DNA of 64,000 bases from Acholoe squamosa (GCA_949317995.1 OX439044.1:20050641-20114640), one strand, 5' to 3'; shown: positions 26,650 to 37,560, counted from the first letter of the stretch. Notes: a model not told the origin generated them from the sequence alone. A program made the numbers and translations.

Positions 26650-26745
26650 CTCTCAAAATGGCCGCCACCCGTGGGCCAGGAGACATGCGCACTGCACTCT
26701 TCCAGGTCGCAGAGTTTATCTTCCGGTTCATGACTGGGGCCTTTG
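26650..26745 (+). promoter_or_regulatory. YY1 / NRF1-half / ETS cluster
   Basis: CAAAATGGCCGCC (26654-26666, YY1-like), CATGCGCA (26684-26691, NRF1 half-site) and CTTCCGG (26720-26726, ETS) fall within 75 bp, the usual toolkit of TATA-less housekeeping promoters. GAAGATAAG, a GATA-type word, follows. CpG content is modest and no exon is evident. Confidence 0.35.
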
Positions 26746-27539
26746 AAGATAAGTGAACATGGTGGATGGAAGAAGACCAATAATGCTAATGGGCCTCCCT
26801 AGGGTCAGCCATTATGGGGAAGAGGGATCAAAGATTGCAGGCCTTCTGTTTTTCACTCACTTTACCTCTGTTTTAATCTTGGTGACGCTGGGAAAGATGA
26901 GGGCTGGTAGGCATTCCTGTTCCTAAATTCTCCTGTGAGTAGATGCATGTTCCATATCAGTGGTATTCAGGAGGATGCCTGCCCCTCCAGCTGTACGTGC
27001 AAGTACGCACTTGTAAAGAGCTGCTCTATGTCAAATTGTGCTCAGACCATCTGAGTAGTAGATGATGCTGCTCTGTACATTGCAGATGGAGGAATCAGGA
27101 TCAGTGGTCGTTTTTTACTTGTGGTACAATAGAAAAACGTGTAGAGTCACCATGCAGCTACATAGACGTGTTATAAGGATTCCAATATAGTCATGAATAT
27201 ACCTCAAGACATATGCATTATTATATATAAGCCACTTCACCGGTAAGATAATTGCCAATTAAACTAACCAATATGACAATGTGAGCGCCTCCTTGGGCCT
27301 CCTTTCAATGTGAATCAAAAGGTTCTGCTAGAATCTTAGAATCACCACACGAGGCTTTGTAACCATTATCAACAAGAACAAAAACAAGAGAGCCTTTAGC
27401 TTTCAATGATGGAAACAATGAGGAGTGGAGAGAGACAATGTTGCTTCTCTGTGCTGGTGGGCTGAGACTCCTTATTCCTGTACAACCAACCAATGCTCTA
27501 TCAACACGTGAGAACAAAGACTGTAAAACTAACAACCCT
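26746..27539. other. No gene seen
   Basis: Mixed to AT-rich sequence; short frames only. Confidence 0.55.
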
Positions 27540-27790
27540 GCCACCGGCCCACTGGTAGGCCACGCTCCAGCGCCGCCTGCCCGGGTTTCTTTTCATCAAA
27601 TCCCAATTAAACCAAGAAGCATTGTCGGTGGTGACATAAAAGCGCGTCCGTCGGCGATCAATCGCGCGTCGGCGCTGGTCAGCCTAGCAGAAAACTGGCT
27701 GTGAGTCGCGCGGATCAGTGTAGCTGGAGAGCGAGAAATTGATTCGTTCCCGGCTAGGGCGCACAGAAGGGAGGTCCTAACGCGTGGAAA
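27540..27790. promoter_or_regulatory. CpG-rich islet with homeodomain-type words
   Basis: CpG-dense (GCGCGTCCGTCGGCGATC, ATCGCGCGTCGGCGC) and adjoining CATCAAATCCCAATTAAACC and GCGATCAATCGCG. AT-rich homeodomain/PBC-like words beside CpGs are common in developmental enhancers. The 161-codon minus frame at 27596-28081 crosses the islet and has no recognisable domain. Confidence 0.3.
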
Positions 27791-29269
27791 ATCCTTCATA
27801 TGGGGAGAAGGTAAAACTGGGAAGTATGATGGGCAGAGAATGAGAACGGAAGAGTTACTCTTTTTTTCTAGGGGGAGAAAATTCAAGACGAATAGACACC
27901 AATGTTTGTCATAGGATGGGAAGTCGTCCGCCTCTGGAAGTGAGCTCTCGTGAGTAACCTTGAGAATTGATGAACGCTTAGTTGAATTGCTATTCTTTAC
28001 CAGCAAGCGTGGTACTCCCCATATCAGCAATTTTACTGTACGATCTATGATTTCAGTGACATGTCGTAACGCAGCATGCAACTATAATGAATGAAATCTC
28101 ACTATATCAACAATACGTTCCCAACATTTTTATCGCATTGAGCTCCTCTCATCTCTCACTCTCTGTCTCTCTCTGTCTCTCTCTTTCTCAACTGGCCTTC
28201 CTGGCAATATGGATTCCCAGGTTTGCCCTCATCCTTCTAGTATTTATCTATCCTTTCTTCTTTTTTTGCCTTGAATCAGTTAGGCTTAGTAAGGCTCGTA
28301 TCCATGGCAGCCTCATTAATCATTTTCTTCTCCTTGCAATATTTTGTATACATACCGGGGTATGCCCCCTATTAGATTCGAAGGACGATATCAAGGCCAT
28401 ATCTACAAGATCAATTTCCCAATTTAGATATGCCTCATTTAATACTGATCATATATCCTTCTATTCTGACGCTATTATAATGATTTATCTAATTAAAACA
28501 TCTAGATTCTTATTCATGGGGAATAATATCTACAGACAGAAAAGAAGAAAATATAGATAAGAATGATGATCACCTGCTAGGTATAGCTAGCTTTGAGGAT
28601 CGTCTTACAAGGAAATTACTCATTGTTTCTAAAAATAGATTGGATCAGTACAGTGAAATGCTCTTTCGGACTAGAAGAATGTAGACGTAGTGGTTCAAAG
28701 GTCGAGCGTGGCCTTTTCGTGTCACCTAAATTGTGGGTCGATCTTGGCACAGCAGAAGCCTTATGTACAGTTCCATGGCATTGTGCAATTACAGGTATAT
28801 TCTGTGCTCATTGAGTGTATCTGTAAGATGATTTAGTAAAGCACAACATAAAAAGAAACATTTTTAAACCAAAGAAAGTAGGTAGCTCTAGATATTTTGT
28901 ATTACGCTTTGCAAATTCTGGAGAGATGTCGGTTCATATACGAAGTAAACACAAAAAAAATAATGCCCTTACAAATTTCAAATCATTGAAATCTAACTTA
29001 AACAAATTCCAGTTGATATTAGATGCACGTCATCTACATGTAGCAGTCATCGGCGCACATATCCCCATGAGACGGCTGGCCATACCCAAACCGACAAGTC
29101 CTACACTACTCATCATGCCTATACTACTCACAATTCCTATACTACTCACGTCGTATAGAGCGTACTAGAGCACATCTCCTTATCTCTACTAAAACTACAA
29201 GGTAAAACAAAGAGCTGTAGACTAGTCCTGGGGAATGGGGATGTAGAGGGGCAGAAAGGCAAGCCTAGG
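27791..29269. other. No gene seen; small 18-bp tandem repeat at 29100-29153
   Basis: A 157-codon plus frame (28087-28560) is hydrophobic and Ser/Leu-rich because it starts in CTCT-rich DNA; I do not accept it as a gene. CCTATACTACTCAC units with an exact 18-bp period occur at 29100, 29118 and 29136. Confidence 0.5.
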
Positions 29270-29455
29270 ATGAAGGGGGTGATGGGGGCACCCCTCGGTC
29301 GAGGTCTGATTTTCCACTCGCCCGACGCCGCCGCGCTCACAATTTCACGCCGACTTGCCAGCGCTATCCCCCGTCTTGGCCCGCGCCGTTCGTCGGCTCC
29401 AACGCCCGCGTCCTATCGAATGGCCCTCCATCTATTGGGCGGTGAGTATGGCTGC
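29270..29455 (+). promoter_or_regulatory. CpG-rich islet ending in a donor-like GTGAGT
   Basis: CpG-rich (CGACGCCGCCGCGC; GGCCCGCGCCGTTCGTCGG) with a reversed CCAAT word (ATTGGGCGG) directly followed by GTGAGTATGG near 29441, a strong donor-like sequence. It could be a short first exon on the plus strand; no second exon was recognised. Confidence 0.3.
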
Positions 29456-30209
29456 CTCAGGGGAGAGGAGGACCGGAGAGACATATATATTGGTCTCAGA
29501 GAAATATAATGTATGGGTTTATGCCTTTATGGTGATTCAGGATGTCTTCTTTTGGATAGATGGCTGTGACGCTGGTTCAGTGTCGTGATTTAATACGGTG
29601 CAATGTCCTGATGTATCGTAGTATCCATGATGTATATATTTTTTAAGAAGCTGATACCGAAGACCCTTTTCTGATGATAATAGATTTATTTAGGCTCTCC
29701 TGATTTGAGATCATGGGATACAGACTACTCATGCCCATTCTCCACATCTACTACAACATTGTATAAATTGTATAAATGCACATTTCCTAGTATTATTGAT
29801 CTACACAGGCGGAGCACCTTAGTTACCTGGGGATTGTTACTCCTCCATAGCTGAAAGTATGGGGGACGGGGGGGGGCAGACCCCAGCAGCCTTAGACGCT
29901 ATTCGACTCCCTTTTACAAAGGGCCAATTTGACTCTTTTTCATTATAGAAGCATCATTTGTATCGTCCATTGGTGATGCATGTGGCAGGGCAGAAGTCCT
30001 ACGTCACACATATTCGCTGCTACCTACATGTTGTGCAAATGGTTTTTGCGTCGATCATATTTTTTTTCGTGCTTTCCGCCCCTCTACATCAGCTTCCCTT
30101 TTCTCTATATACATTCCACCCGTCCATCCCTTGGACTCTACCCATCGAATCTCCATCCCCTGACTCAATTCTCATTTTATACTAACCTCTACATTTCCCA
30201 AACGCGTTC
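29456..30209. other. No gene seen
   Basis: AT-rich sequence with a G-run near 29868; short frames only. Confidence 0.55.
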
Positions 30210-30530
30210 TCCGGCCCACACACCCCTCCCTTCCCAGTCCCCAAGCCCAGGGCGGTCGGCCATAAAGTGGCCTATCAATCGTCCATAATGAACCAATCCA
30301 TTTACAATTTGATGCGGCCGGCGGCACTATCTGACAGTATCTGGCGGCCCAGCGGCGGCTTAAGACGGCCAGGGCTGGCCACTAAACCTAATGCTGGGTG
30401 ACAGTCAGTAGACTTTATTTTGCCGCCCGTAGATAACGTGGCCCGCGCCCCCTTCCCCGCCCCGCTGACGGTGGAGACCCCTAACGGGCGCGGCGGGCAC
30501 CACACCATGAATAACGACCCTGATTAATTT
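30210..30530. promoter_or_regulatory. CpG-rich islet with CCATAAA and TATCAATC words
   Basis: CpG-rich patches (GCGGCCGGCGGC; GCGGCCCAGCGGCGGC; GGCCCGCGCCCCC) alternate with GGCCATAAAG, TATCAATC, CCATAATG and GACTTTATTTTG. CCATAAA/TTTATGG and ATCAATC are posterior Hox/Cdx and PBC-type words. This looks like a developmental regulatory element; the call rests on motif reading only. Confidence 0.3.
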
Positions 30531-30788
30531 CAAGGTTGAATATTTTACTCACCAAGCAGCTCGCCGTTTGTTTCCCGGGTTAATCCTGCTCTCAGCCCTG
30601 GAGCTGAAGGCGGCTCGTGTATGTAGGTGTGTGTGTTGGGGGGGGGGGTAGTGATGGCTGACCTCCCTCCAGAAGCTGATAAGCCAACTCCAGTTCGAAC
30701 CATGTCTATGCAACAATGAATATAGACTGGATAGAAATCTGTACTTTTCGCATGCAGATTCTGAACCAAGATGAGGATACCGTTTTAT

Positions 30789-31719
30789 CACAGAGAGAAG
30801 AAATGGAGTCAATCCAACAGAAATAGAGTCAACGAAGGAGTCAGGGGATCTGAACTCTATAGTGACTCTAGTGAAACAGGAGTCTAAGATGGCTGACTCT
30901 ATTCTGTTCTCTGCTTGACTACTCTTAAGGAGTCATTGCAACTTGACTCCTGTAGGAGGGGAGTCACAGCCTGGTGGACTCCCTGTTGGGAGTCAGATGG
31001 TTTATAGAGTCACACCGGCTTGACTCTCTACTATCTAGAGTCAAACATGGTTGACTCTCTAATTCAGTGTTGACTCTATAACACAGGTGGCTGATGCTTC
31101 TCATTACCTTCACCAGAGGGCCTCAAAATACAGTTTGGATACTTTTGCACATTAGAGTGTGTTTCATTTAGTTAAATTGTGGGTATCATTAAACATCTAG
31201 AGATGGTAGTATTATAAGTAATTACACAACAGGCAATTCCACACAATTTAACTATAAACTGGTATGCTTTACTCCCTGAAATATCCCAACAAAACTCAAA
31301 ATGAGGCATAGACACCATTTCCCTGGTTTATGGTGTTACCTCAAAGCATTCTGAGTGCTAGGTTATTTCATATAGAAAATTGATGACTGGGGTAGAGATG
31401 CATCTAACTAATGTAAATAGATGCATCAGCATCTTGTAATATGGTGCATTCCTAGGGAATATTTAAAGTATGAAGACCCCAAAAGGAAAATGACCTAGGA
31501 GTATCTGTTGTTTCAATATATAGTGCAACCAATCCTGACTCCACTTCATAATGGAGTCACAGTGGAGAGTCCAATAACCTTGACTCTGTGTTCATAAGGA
31601 GTCAATCATTGACTCCCTATTTTTAAGGAGTCACAAAGGAGTCACAGAGGGGGTCGCCTCAGTGATAGAAGCTGGACTCCCAATTGGGAGTCACGGTGAC
31701 TCCATTTCTTTTCTCTGTG
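30789..31719. mobile_element. 931-bp foldback DNA transposon with GGAGTCA arrays
   Basis: The left end CACAGAGAGAAGAAATGG continues into GAGTCA; the right end is its reverse complement with one mismatch (about 23-24 bp). About 300 bp at the left and 200 bp at the right are packed with GGAGTCA/TGACTCC and AGAGTC words, roughly thirty by eye, many paired as small hairpins such as GACTCCCAATTGGGAGTC (a perfect 18-bp palindrome). The centre (about 31090-31520) lacks the word and encodes nothing recognisable. No target duplication could be fixed. The superfamily is uncertain, but the design matches non-autonomous elements with subterminal transposase-binding repeats. Confidence 0.8.
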
Positions 31720-31935
31720 AATCTATTAATTTCTGTCTATTTCTTTTCTATTTTCTTAAGGTTACCAACATAGTGGATCAAATTGTACGAGTTCTCTGGA
31801 GCATAGCATAGATCTACAATCTTGGCGTATCTAATCGTGCTGCCACAAATCAACAAGCAGAAGTGGCTGCTTGAATTATTTTCTCTTGTTCCACACCTCC
31901 TAACACAAACAGTTTTCTTTGCTTCCAATGTTCTG

Positions 31936-32088
31936 CAGTGGTGGATTTAGACCCCCCCCCAGCCCCCCCTTTTGTTAGTCCTTAAGAGTATGCTTATTTA
32001 GGACTTCAAAATTCATTCGAAAACAAGGGGTGCACCCCCTCCTTTTGAGCTGCAGCCCGTCCTTTTCCAAGTCCTGGATCCACCACTA
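31936..32088 (-). mobile_element. hAT-like MITE, family B, copy 2 (153 bp)
   Basis: Ends CAGTGGTGGATTTAG and GTCCTGGATCCACCACTA form an imperfect terminal repeat. The reverse complement aligns with 17480-17646 through AAAAGGAGGGGGTGCACCCC and ATACTCTTAAGGACTA. It supplies the C-terminal part of the minus-strand frame 32013-32279. Confidence 0.75.
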
Positions 32089-32859
32089 AGAAATTCTTCC
32101 TCACAATGTCTTCCTCTATCTCGCTGTCTTCTCAAAGAGGACTGCATAGACGCTCTCTGGTCTTTCTGATTCTTTCTGTCTCTCTGCCCTCTTGACCTTG
32201 CCCTGTTATATATGGTCAACTGACGTAATCTTTCAGACGCCGCCATTTTACCCTCACCCAGGTCTCTAAATTGCAACAATTTTCACCATGACATAACTGA
32301 CCATCGGCTGGTTGAGCACGCAAATGTTGCAAAGTGAGACCTAACTGGATGTCTTCATGCAGGGCAGGCATCCTATTATGTCTCATAACTAGTAAATTTG
32401 GTTTTCACCCCCTTCAAATCAGCCTCAACGGTTGATGACGTATTCAAAAGGGCCGCGTTCTGTGTAGTAAGCCTTCTGGGACACCTTCTCCGCCATATGG
32501 CGCTGTCTGCTTATATATGTAACTATATGGGTACCCCATTCTTCATCTTTGTCTCTCCAAAATAGTCTTTTAGACACCTTACCCTGAAAATGTTCTCTTC
32601 TTTTCAATTAGTTGTATACACACATGTTAAATAGAAAATATCTCACAGTATACAGAGTGATGACCTATAGATTAAAGAATATTATTCACCCCATCAGGCC
32701 GTTTTCTGAGTACGTGAGTCCTTAATTTTGTAGAGTGCTAGTACGCCAGAGAAGGTTTAACATGTAGGAGAGGGCTGTGTGACTGGTATCAGAGGATCAA
32801 AGAGGGGCTAGATAATCAAAGTACCACACAAAGTAATTGGTTCATCGCCACCGAGGCCG
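32089..32859. other. No gene supported; YY1-like start at 32239-32250
   Basis: On the minus strand a perfect YY1-type AAAATGGCGGC (32239-32250) coincides with an ATG opening MAASERLRQLTIYNRARSRG and on through Arg/Gln-rich residues, but the frame runs into the MITE at 32088 with no donor between. YY1/ATG overlap is a known promoter arrangement, so a start site is possible; no gene is identified. Confidence 0.4.
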
Positions 32860-32896
32860 CCGAGTGGGGGCGCTTTCATCTCACCTGCGCATGCGC
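32860..32896 (+). promoter_or_regulatory. CTCF-like site beside a perfect NRF1 site
   Basis: CCGAGTGGGGGCGCT (32860-32874) matches the 3' half of the CTCF core well and the 5' half poorly. GCGCATGCGC (32887-32896) is a perfect NRF1 palindrome 12 bp further on. Perfect NRF1 sites typically mark TATA-less promoters. Confidence 0.4.
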
Positions 32897-33550
32897 GCTT
32901 CATCATCTGATCACCAGGTACTCATCAGACAGACGTCAGCGTCTCTGGTTTCTGCTCATCACAGAGAGTCTTTATAAGTTGATGGTGGGAGAAGTGATAG
33001 AAGCAGTGGTTAAGGTATAATGTAGAAATGATGACACTAATGGTACCAATGGGGAAAGATTGTCCATTGGCAGAAGCTACACTGTCAATGTATTTTTTTA
33101 CATCTTGGCAGGTAGCTACAGCACATAGACACATAGATGTGAGTCTTACATTAAATACCAGTTTTTCAGTCTGTACCCTTCTGCAGTTAGCCAAAGTCCT
33201 CTCGGTTTACCCATCTACATTCCTCTCTGATGGAAGGAGATGGTTCTTTCATGGTGTAACCTCGTCAGAGATCTATATTTCTAGATGGCCTTGTATCACC
33301 TTATCACACCCTGTTAACAATGAGTCAACATTAGAGGGTGTTGGGTTGGTGTTAGTGTTGGCCTTCACCAAGGAGGGGCCCATTCTCTGATTGTGTCCAC
33401 ACTTCACTCACCATCATACAGGTGCCTTATGCCTCAAAGTTGAACCTTGTTGTGTTTGGGAATGAGGATGTGATGTGGCGTGAAATGAGTGTTGTATGAT
33501 ACACCTGATGTTTGTAAGACCTTTATGTAGTGGCATAATAGTGGATGACA

Positions 33551-33553
<3 letters not shown>
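32897..33553. other. No gene supported
   Basis: Two overlapping frames oppose each other: 33028-33390 (plus, 120 codons) and 32925-33194 (minus, 89 codons). I recognise neither. The minus frame lies on the upstream side of the NRF1 site, but no splice evidence links it. Confidence 0.45.
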
Positions 33554-33633
<80 letters not shown>

Positions 33634-33660
33634 ATATATATATATATATATATATTATAA
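33554..33660. repeat. (TA)n microsatellite, about 107 bp
   Basis: Nearly pure TA dinucleotides with two ATTATAAT-type interruptions; self-complementary and able to extrude as a cruciform. The Tyr/Ile frame on the minus strand is repeat translation. Confidence 0.97.
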
Positions 33661-34715
33661 GTAGGAGAAGAAAAGGGAGCTCCTTGTACACAGAAAAAGA
33701 CCAGGTCACTCCTGCTAGAAGGCCTTCAAACTGACAATTTTTTAGAGGCAACCATCCAAGATACCAGTCACACTCAAGCCCCATACCTGCCTAAACTGAA
33801 AACACATACAAGACTAATATCATACATTGCATAAATGATAAACCTCGTATTGTGCTTACATAACTAAGTGCTCACGCATTCAAACTTGCAGTCAGCACAC
33901 AAAAACAGGGTTCTACACCTTGTCCTGGGCGTCTTCAAACTGACAGCTCTAAGGGCTGTCATCCAAGGGTTGTCAGATTATGCACCGTCACAAATCAGCC
34001 CAATGACTGTCCAGAAATGATTTCCCACTTGCCTGCAGATGGCCTTGTTGTATAGGTAACTATAGTATAAAGTATGTACCCTTCAGAATGGATTGATTAC
34101 CATAAATTCTTGTGTTATGGACCATTTCAGATGCCTACTCTGGCTTCTTGAAGTAGGGCGTGGTTTATATGCAGGATCTTACATATATATGGGATATACG
34201 AGTAGATAGGAATGGTAATCTTTCCTGACCCAAGTTTATAAGATGCGAGTAGGTCCGGATGCAGTGTATACACAGGTGCACTTCTTACACTTTTTTTGTG
34301 ATACATATACTGTTTTTCACCATGATCAGTTCAATACCCATTCATGATACATTATGGGGATTTGTCAGAAGTATATCTATTGTAATTCGAATGCGAGGTG
34401 CAATCTTGTGGCAGCATAGAGGAACAAACAAAGAATGTATAGGCTAAACACCTATTTTCTGACAACAATTAAAGAACTTTGTAACTGCATATAACTTGAA
34501 CATTGGTATGATTGAGACACAAGGCTACAAAGTATGTTGGTATAAGAAAAACATCCTCGGTACATACTTGATGGCACAAAATGGTCCCCCATTTCCCTGC
34601 TGTATTTCAAGCATCAGTTAACAAAGTACAATCTAAGAGCTTACCAAAACTGTACATTTGAAAAACCTAAACTACTTTTCTGTTTTGATATTTTGCTGTA
34701 TTTCCCTGTATTAGG
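33661..34715. other. No gene seen; small diverged direct repeat
   Basis: CTTCAAACTGACA...CATCCAAG occurs near 33725-33762 and again, diverged, near 33933-33971. The rest is AT-rich without supported features. Confidence 0.5.
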
Positions 34716-34886
34716 CAGTGCCGTAGGAGAAGCGTGTGTGCGTGGGGAGGGGGCAGACTGCCCGAGCCCTCCCAACCCGGGACTGCCAATAATGGGGAGG
34801 TCCCCTATACATTTTTATATAACGGCATAGCGGTCCCCAACCGAGACCATTGGGCCCCCAATACAAATTTGCTTCCTACGCCTCTG
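34716..34886. mobile_element. MITE, CAGWGGCGTAGGA family (171 bp)
   Basis: Left end CAGTGCCGTAGGAGAAGC and right end GCTTCCTACGCCTCTG form an imperfect inverted repeat of the CAGNGGCGTAGNAA type seen in short DNA elements of animals. Non-coding interior. Related termini occur at 36776-36861 and, as one end only, near 54125. Confidence 0.65.
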
Positions 34887-34903
34887 TCAGGGTCTATTTT
34901 CAG

Positions 34904-35110
34904 AATGTATGAAAAGCTGGCGCTATCTTTATAGAAATGTTCTAGAGTTGAATCAGAGTAGTCATCACTGGAAATTGTGCTTTGTGAGATCTGAGGGTTG
35001 ATTCATAATGTATGAAAAGCTGGCGCTATCTTTATAGAAATGTTCTAGAGTTGAATCAGAGTAGTCATCACTGGAAATTGTGCTTTGTGAGATCTGAGGG
35101 TTGATTCATA
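34904..35110 (+). repeat. 103-bp tandem duplication, two near-identical units
   Basis: The unit beginning AATGTATGAAAAGCTGGCGC at 34904 is repeated from 35007 with no obvious mismatch through GGTTGATTCATA. A recent local duplication just downstream of the MITE. Confidence 0.95.
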
Positions 35111-36602
35111 ACTTTTAAAGAAAATATTTCATTGAAACTATCAAGATGACATGATCATCTCATACTCTAAGTAATACTTTCATTGAAATGAAAATCTTTT
35201 TTAATAATTGTTTTAGCCATTTCAAGGTATGTATGTATAGCACCAAAACGATCATCTTTTTGGTTACCAGGCCGATCCTTTCAACAATAAAATATACCAT
35301 TTAATTCTTTAATTTGTGAATCGCCATCTGTTCCGACATAATATATAAACAGAATTGAAATATGCTGCAAACATTCTATACTACTGCCACAAGGAAAGCA
35401 ATATGCTGTAATGTAAATTCACACTTTTTTTTCTTTTCATTCTCACCCCAATCGCTACAAAAGTCATAACACAGTTTGAATACGCTATCTGCATGGAACA
35501 CTAGGCATATATATTTCAACATATTTCAGTGTTAGTGTTCGATAGATACCTGTCCTAAATTACCCCAACTAAGCCCTAAGTAAAATGGTGAAGATGACAA
35601 AGAGGTACTACAGCAAATCCATCTCCAATCAGGAAAAACGAGAAGGAGTCCGGTGTTATCCGGATTTCCTTGTTTATTGAATTGAGTTTGCAGACAATTT
35701 ATTCGTTTAATCTAGGAAGCTGATCAATTTCATCGTTGGATGCAACTTTCCGTCGAATTACCCCGACCAGCTCTCGGGTCGCCGATGCCGTCGGCTCACT
35801 ACGGGGACCTCATTCCAGTCAACACGGGTTGCATCATCCGGGCAACTGAGTGTATAGCTCTGCACTCGTTCAATCTGAAGGCTTCTGATTGGTTCTCTTA
35901 GTGTCGGAGCAGTATTAAATCTGCCATGTTAGTAAACCACCCGGATATCCCAACAGATATGAGCCTACGGATGTGAAATCCCATCAAATTATTGTAAATG
36001 AGTAAAACATAGATTTGATTTATTTCCACATCACTGTCAGGCTCTTAATTGATTGCATCTATTTTTCGATCTCCTTGAGTTTAAACAAGCATAGTCGCTA
36101 TTAGCAGATCTGAAACCCAATCACGACAGATTTTATAAGAAAAATAACCCAGCCGATAAAAGGAAGAAGAGGCCGAGATAGGCCTTTTAACAGATTCATA
36201 ACCGCACAGCAGAGTTGCCCCTCTCTTTGATTTTACTTAAAACAACCTTCCATTGAATCAATACACTGTAAATCATGTTGATTGATTGGCGAAACGCATC
36301 CGATATCCATCCCTCTAAAGAGATCATTAGGAATCCACTACCTTCTGAGCTAGTTATCACACGCGAGGCATTTTAACAGCTATCACATTTAATGGTCAAC
36401 TTAGAGCAACACTCAGTTCCACCATAGATAGGAATCAGAATGAAGGGTTGTACCTTCACTCGAGTAGTAAAGTCAAATTCTGGATTGGCATACTCCACAT
36501 AATGCATGTGAGCAGTTTCACAGATCCGTAGGGTTGCAAGAATAATACTTTTACTCGTGCATATTCTCTCCGAGCTTCAGTTTCATTCTTGGTTAAGTCC
36601 AT
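35111..36602. other. No gene seen; homeodomain-word-rich block 35570-36340
   Basis: AT-rich DNA. From about 35570 to 36340 the text is less repetitive and holds many developmental-factor words: TTAATTGATTG, TGATTGATTGG, CTCTTTGATTTT (TCF/LEF type), GAGATAGG (GATA type), plus a CpG patch CCGACCAGCTCTCGGGTC near 35763. A 31-codon frame at 35584 opens MVKMTKRYYSKSIS but has no support. Confidence 0.35.
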
Positions 36603-36678
36603 AGTCCACTAGGCCTCTGTCGCGTGATTGAGCCATACATTTCCCATGTAAATTTCTGCGACAGAGGCCTAGTGGACT
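36603..36678 (-). mobile_element. 76-bp hairpin element, copy 2
   Basis: A perfect 21-bp stem (AGTCCACTAGGCCTCTGTCG and one more base against 36658-36678) around a 34-nt loop. Read on the minus strand, loop and stem align with 4786-4861: same length, AGAAATT at the loop start, GGAAATG and TGGCTCA inside. The downstream ATGG is also shared. The stem here is perfect whereas copy 1 has two changes. Confidence 0.75.
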
Positions 36679-36775
36679 GTCGATGTAAGGTATACAATTC
36701 CACCCTCTCCACAGTATAGGGGGGATGAGCTATCAGGGAGGGTGGGGTATAATGTTTATTGAGGATGACATGATC

Positions 36776-36861
36776 CAGGGGCGTAGGAAGCAAATTTTTA
36801 TTGGGGGGGGGCAGGGGTCTTGGTTAAGGGGGCCTGCCCCCCCCCTTTTTCTACGCCCCTG
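36776..36861. mobile_element. Short MITE, CAGGGGCGTAGGA termini (86 bp)
   Basis: CAGGGGCGTAGGAAGC and CTACGCCCCTG form a terminal inverted repeat around G- and C-runs. Flanks GACATGAT and ACATCAAT resemble each other but are not an exact 8-bp duplication. The minus-strand RKRGGAG frame through it is typical of translated MITEs. Confidence 0.7.
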
Positions 36862-36989
36862 GACATCAATATATGTTTTTTTTTTGGGGTGATACAGGGG
36901 TGTGTTTATATAGGTACATACCATGCCTTGGCTTCAGAAACTCAAAGAACAGCCACTCTCGTGCTGCTCTCTCTTTTAATGAAGTCTTT

Positions 36990-37560
36990 AATTTCCGGAA
37001 ACTAATGGGGCGACGTCCGGCCTCCGCACCCAGCCATATGTCCGTCACGTGCCGCTACGTCAGGCGTGACGTCACAGAGACGTCGACCGTGTCCACGTCA
37101 CGCGGGGACGAAATCGCTGCTTCCGGTCGGACGCTCGGGGAAACAAAAGGTCGCGCCGTTTGATATAGTGGCCGTGATTGCCTCTGTTCTGTGCAATAGG
37201 AAATTTCATGGTCGGGCGCCGGTACCGGAGCCCCGGACCAAGCGACAGTGCCGAGCAATTTTCTACATGAAGTCCGACGGCCGCCACCAGCTCGTTAAAA
37301 TTCCAATTTTTCAACGAGACAAGCGGGGAATCTCGATTGTCCTCGTCCGTGAGCGTGATTACGACGTACCCATGGAAACGCGGAACGCTGGTGTTCCGAG
37401 TATCGGTCACGTGCTCGACGTCTGCCGCGGAAACACTGCGCGCGTTGGACCGGCAGAATCCCTCAATACCGCCCACAATGGCACCAGCAGAGAGGAGGAC
37501 GTCACAGAATGCCCCCGCTGAGTTATATAAGGCATGTCGCCCGAGAATCCTGCTTCCGTT
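36990..37560. promoter_or_regulatory. Largest CpG islet of the window
   Basis: About 570 bp of CpG-dense DNA holding TCACGTGCCGC, the CRE palindrome TGACGTCA (37067-37074), several further ACGTCA words, GGTCACGTGCTCG (about 37407) and GACGTCTGCCGCGG. Long frames lie on both strands (37066-37521 plus, 151 codons; 37072-37635 minus, 187 codons); being open on opposite strands over the same bases is a mark of CpG-rich composition. ATTTCCGG near 36991 is an ETS-like word. Probably a promoter or strong regulatory islet. Confidence 0.45.

Noticed and set aside
27596..28081. 161-codon minus-strand frame
   Set aside because: It crosses from a CpG islet into AT-rich DNA without change in character, has no recognisable domain, and lacks splice evidence.
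28087..28560. 157-codon hydrophobic plus-strand frame
   Set aside because: The Ser/Leu-rich start comes from CTCTCT-rich DNA and the rest resembles translated AT-rich sequence; no family recognised.
32013..32279. Minus-strand frame opening at an ATG within a YY1-type site
   Set aside because: Its last third is the inverted hAT-like MITE at 31936-32088 and no donor separates the two; the YY1 match is kept, the protein is not.
33028..33390. 120-codon plus-strand frame
   Set aside because: Opposed by an 89-codon minus frame over the same bases; neither is recognisable.
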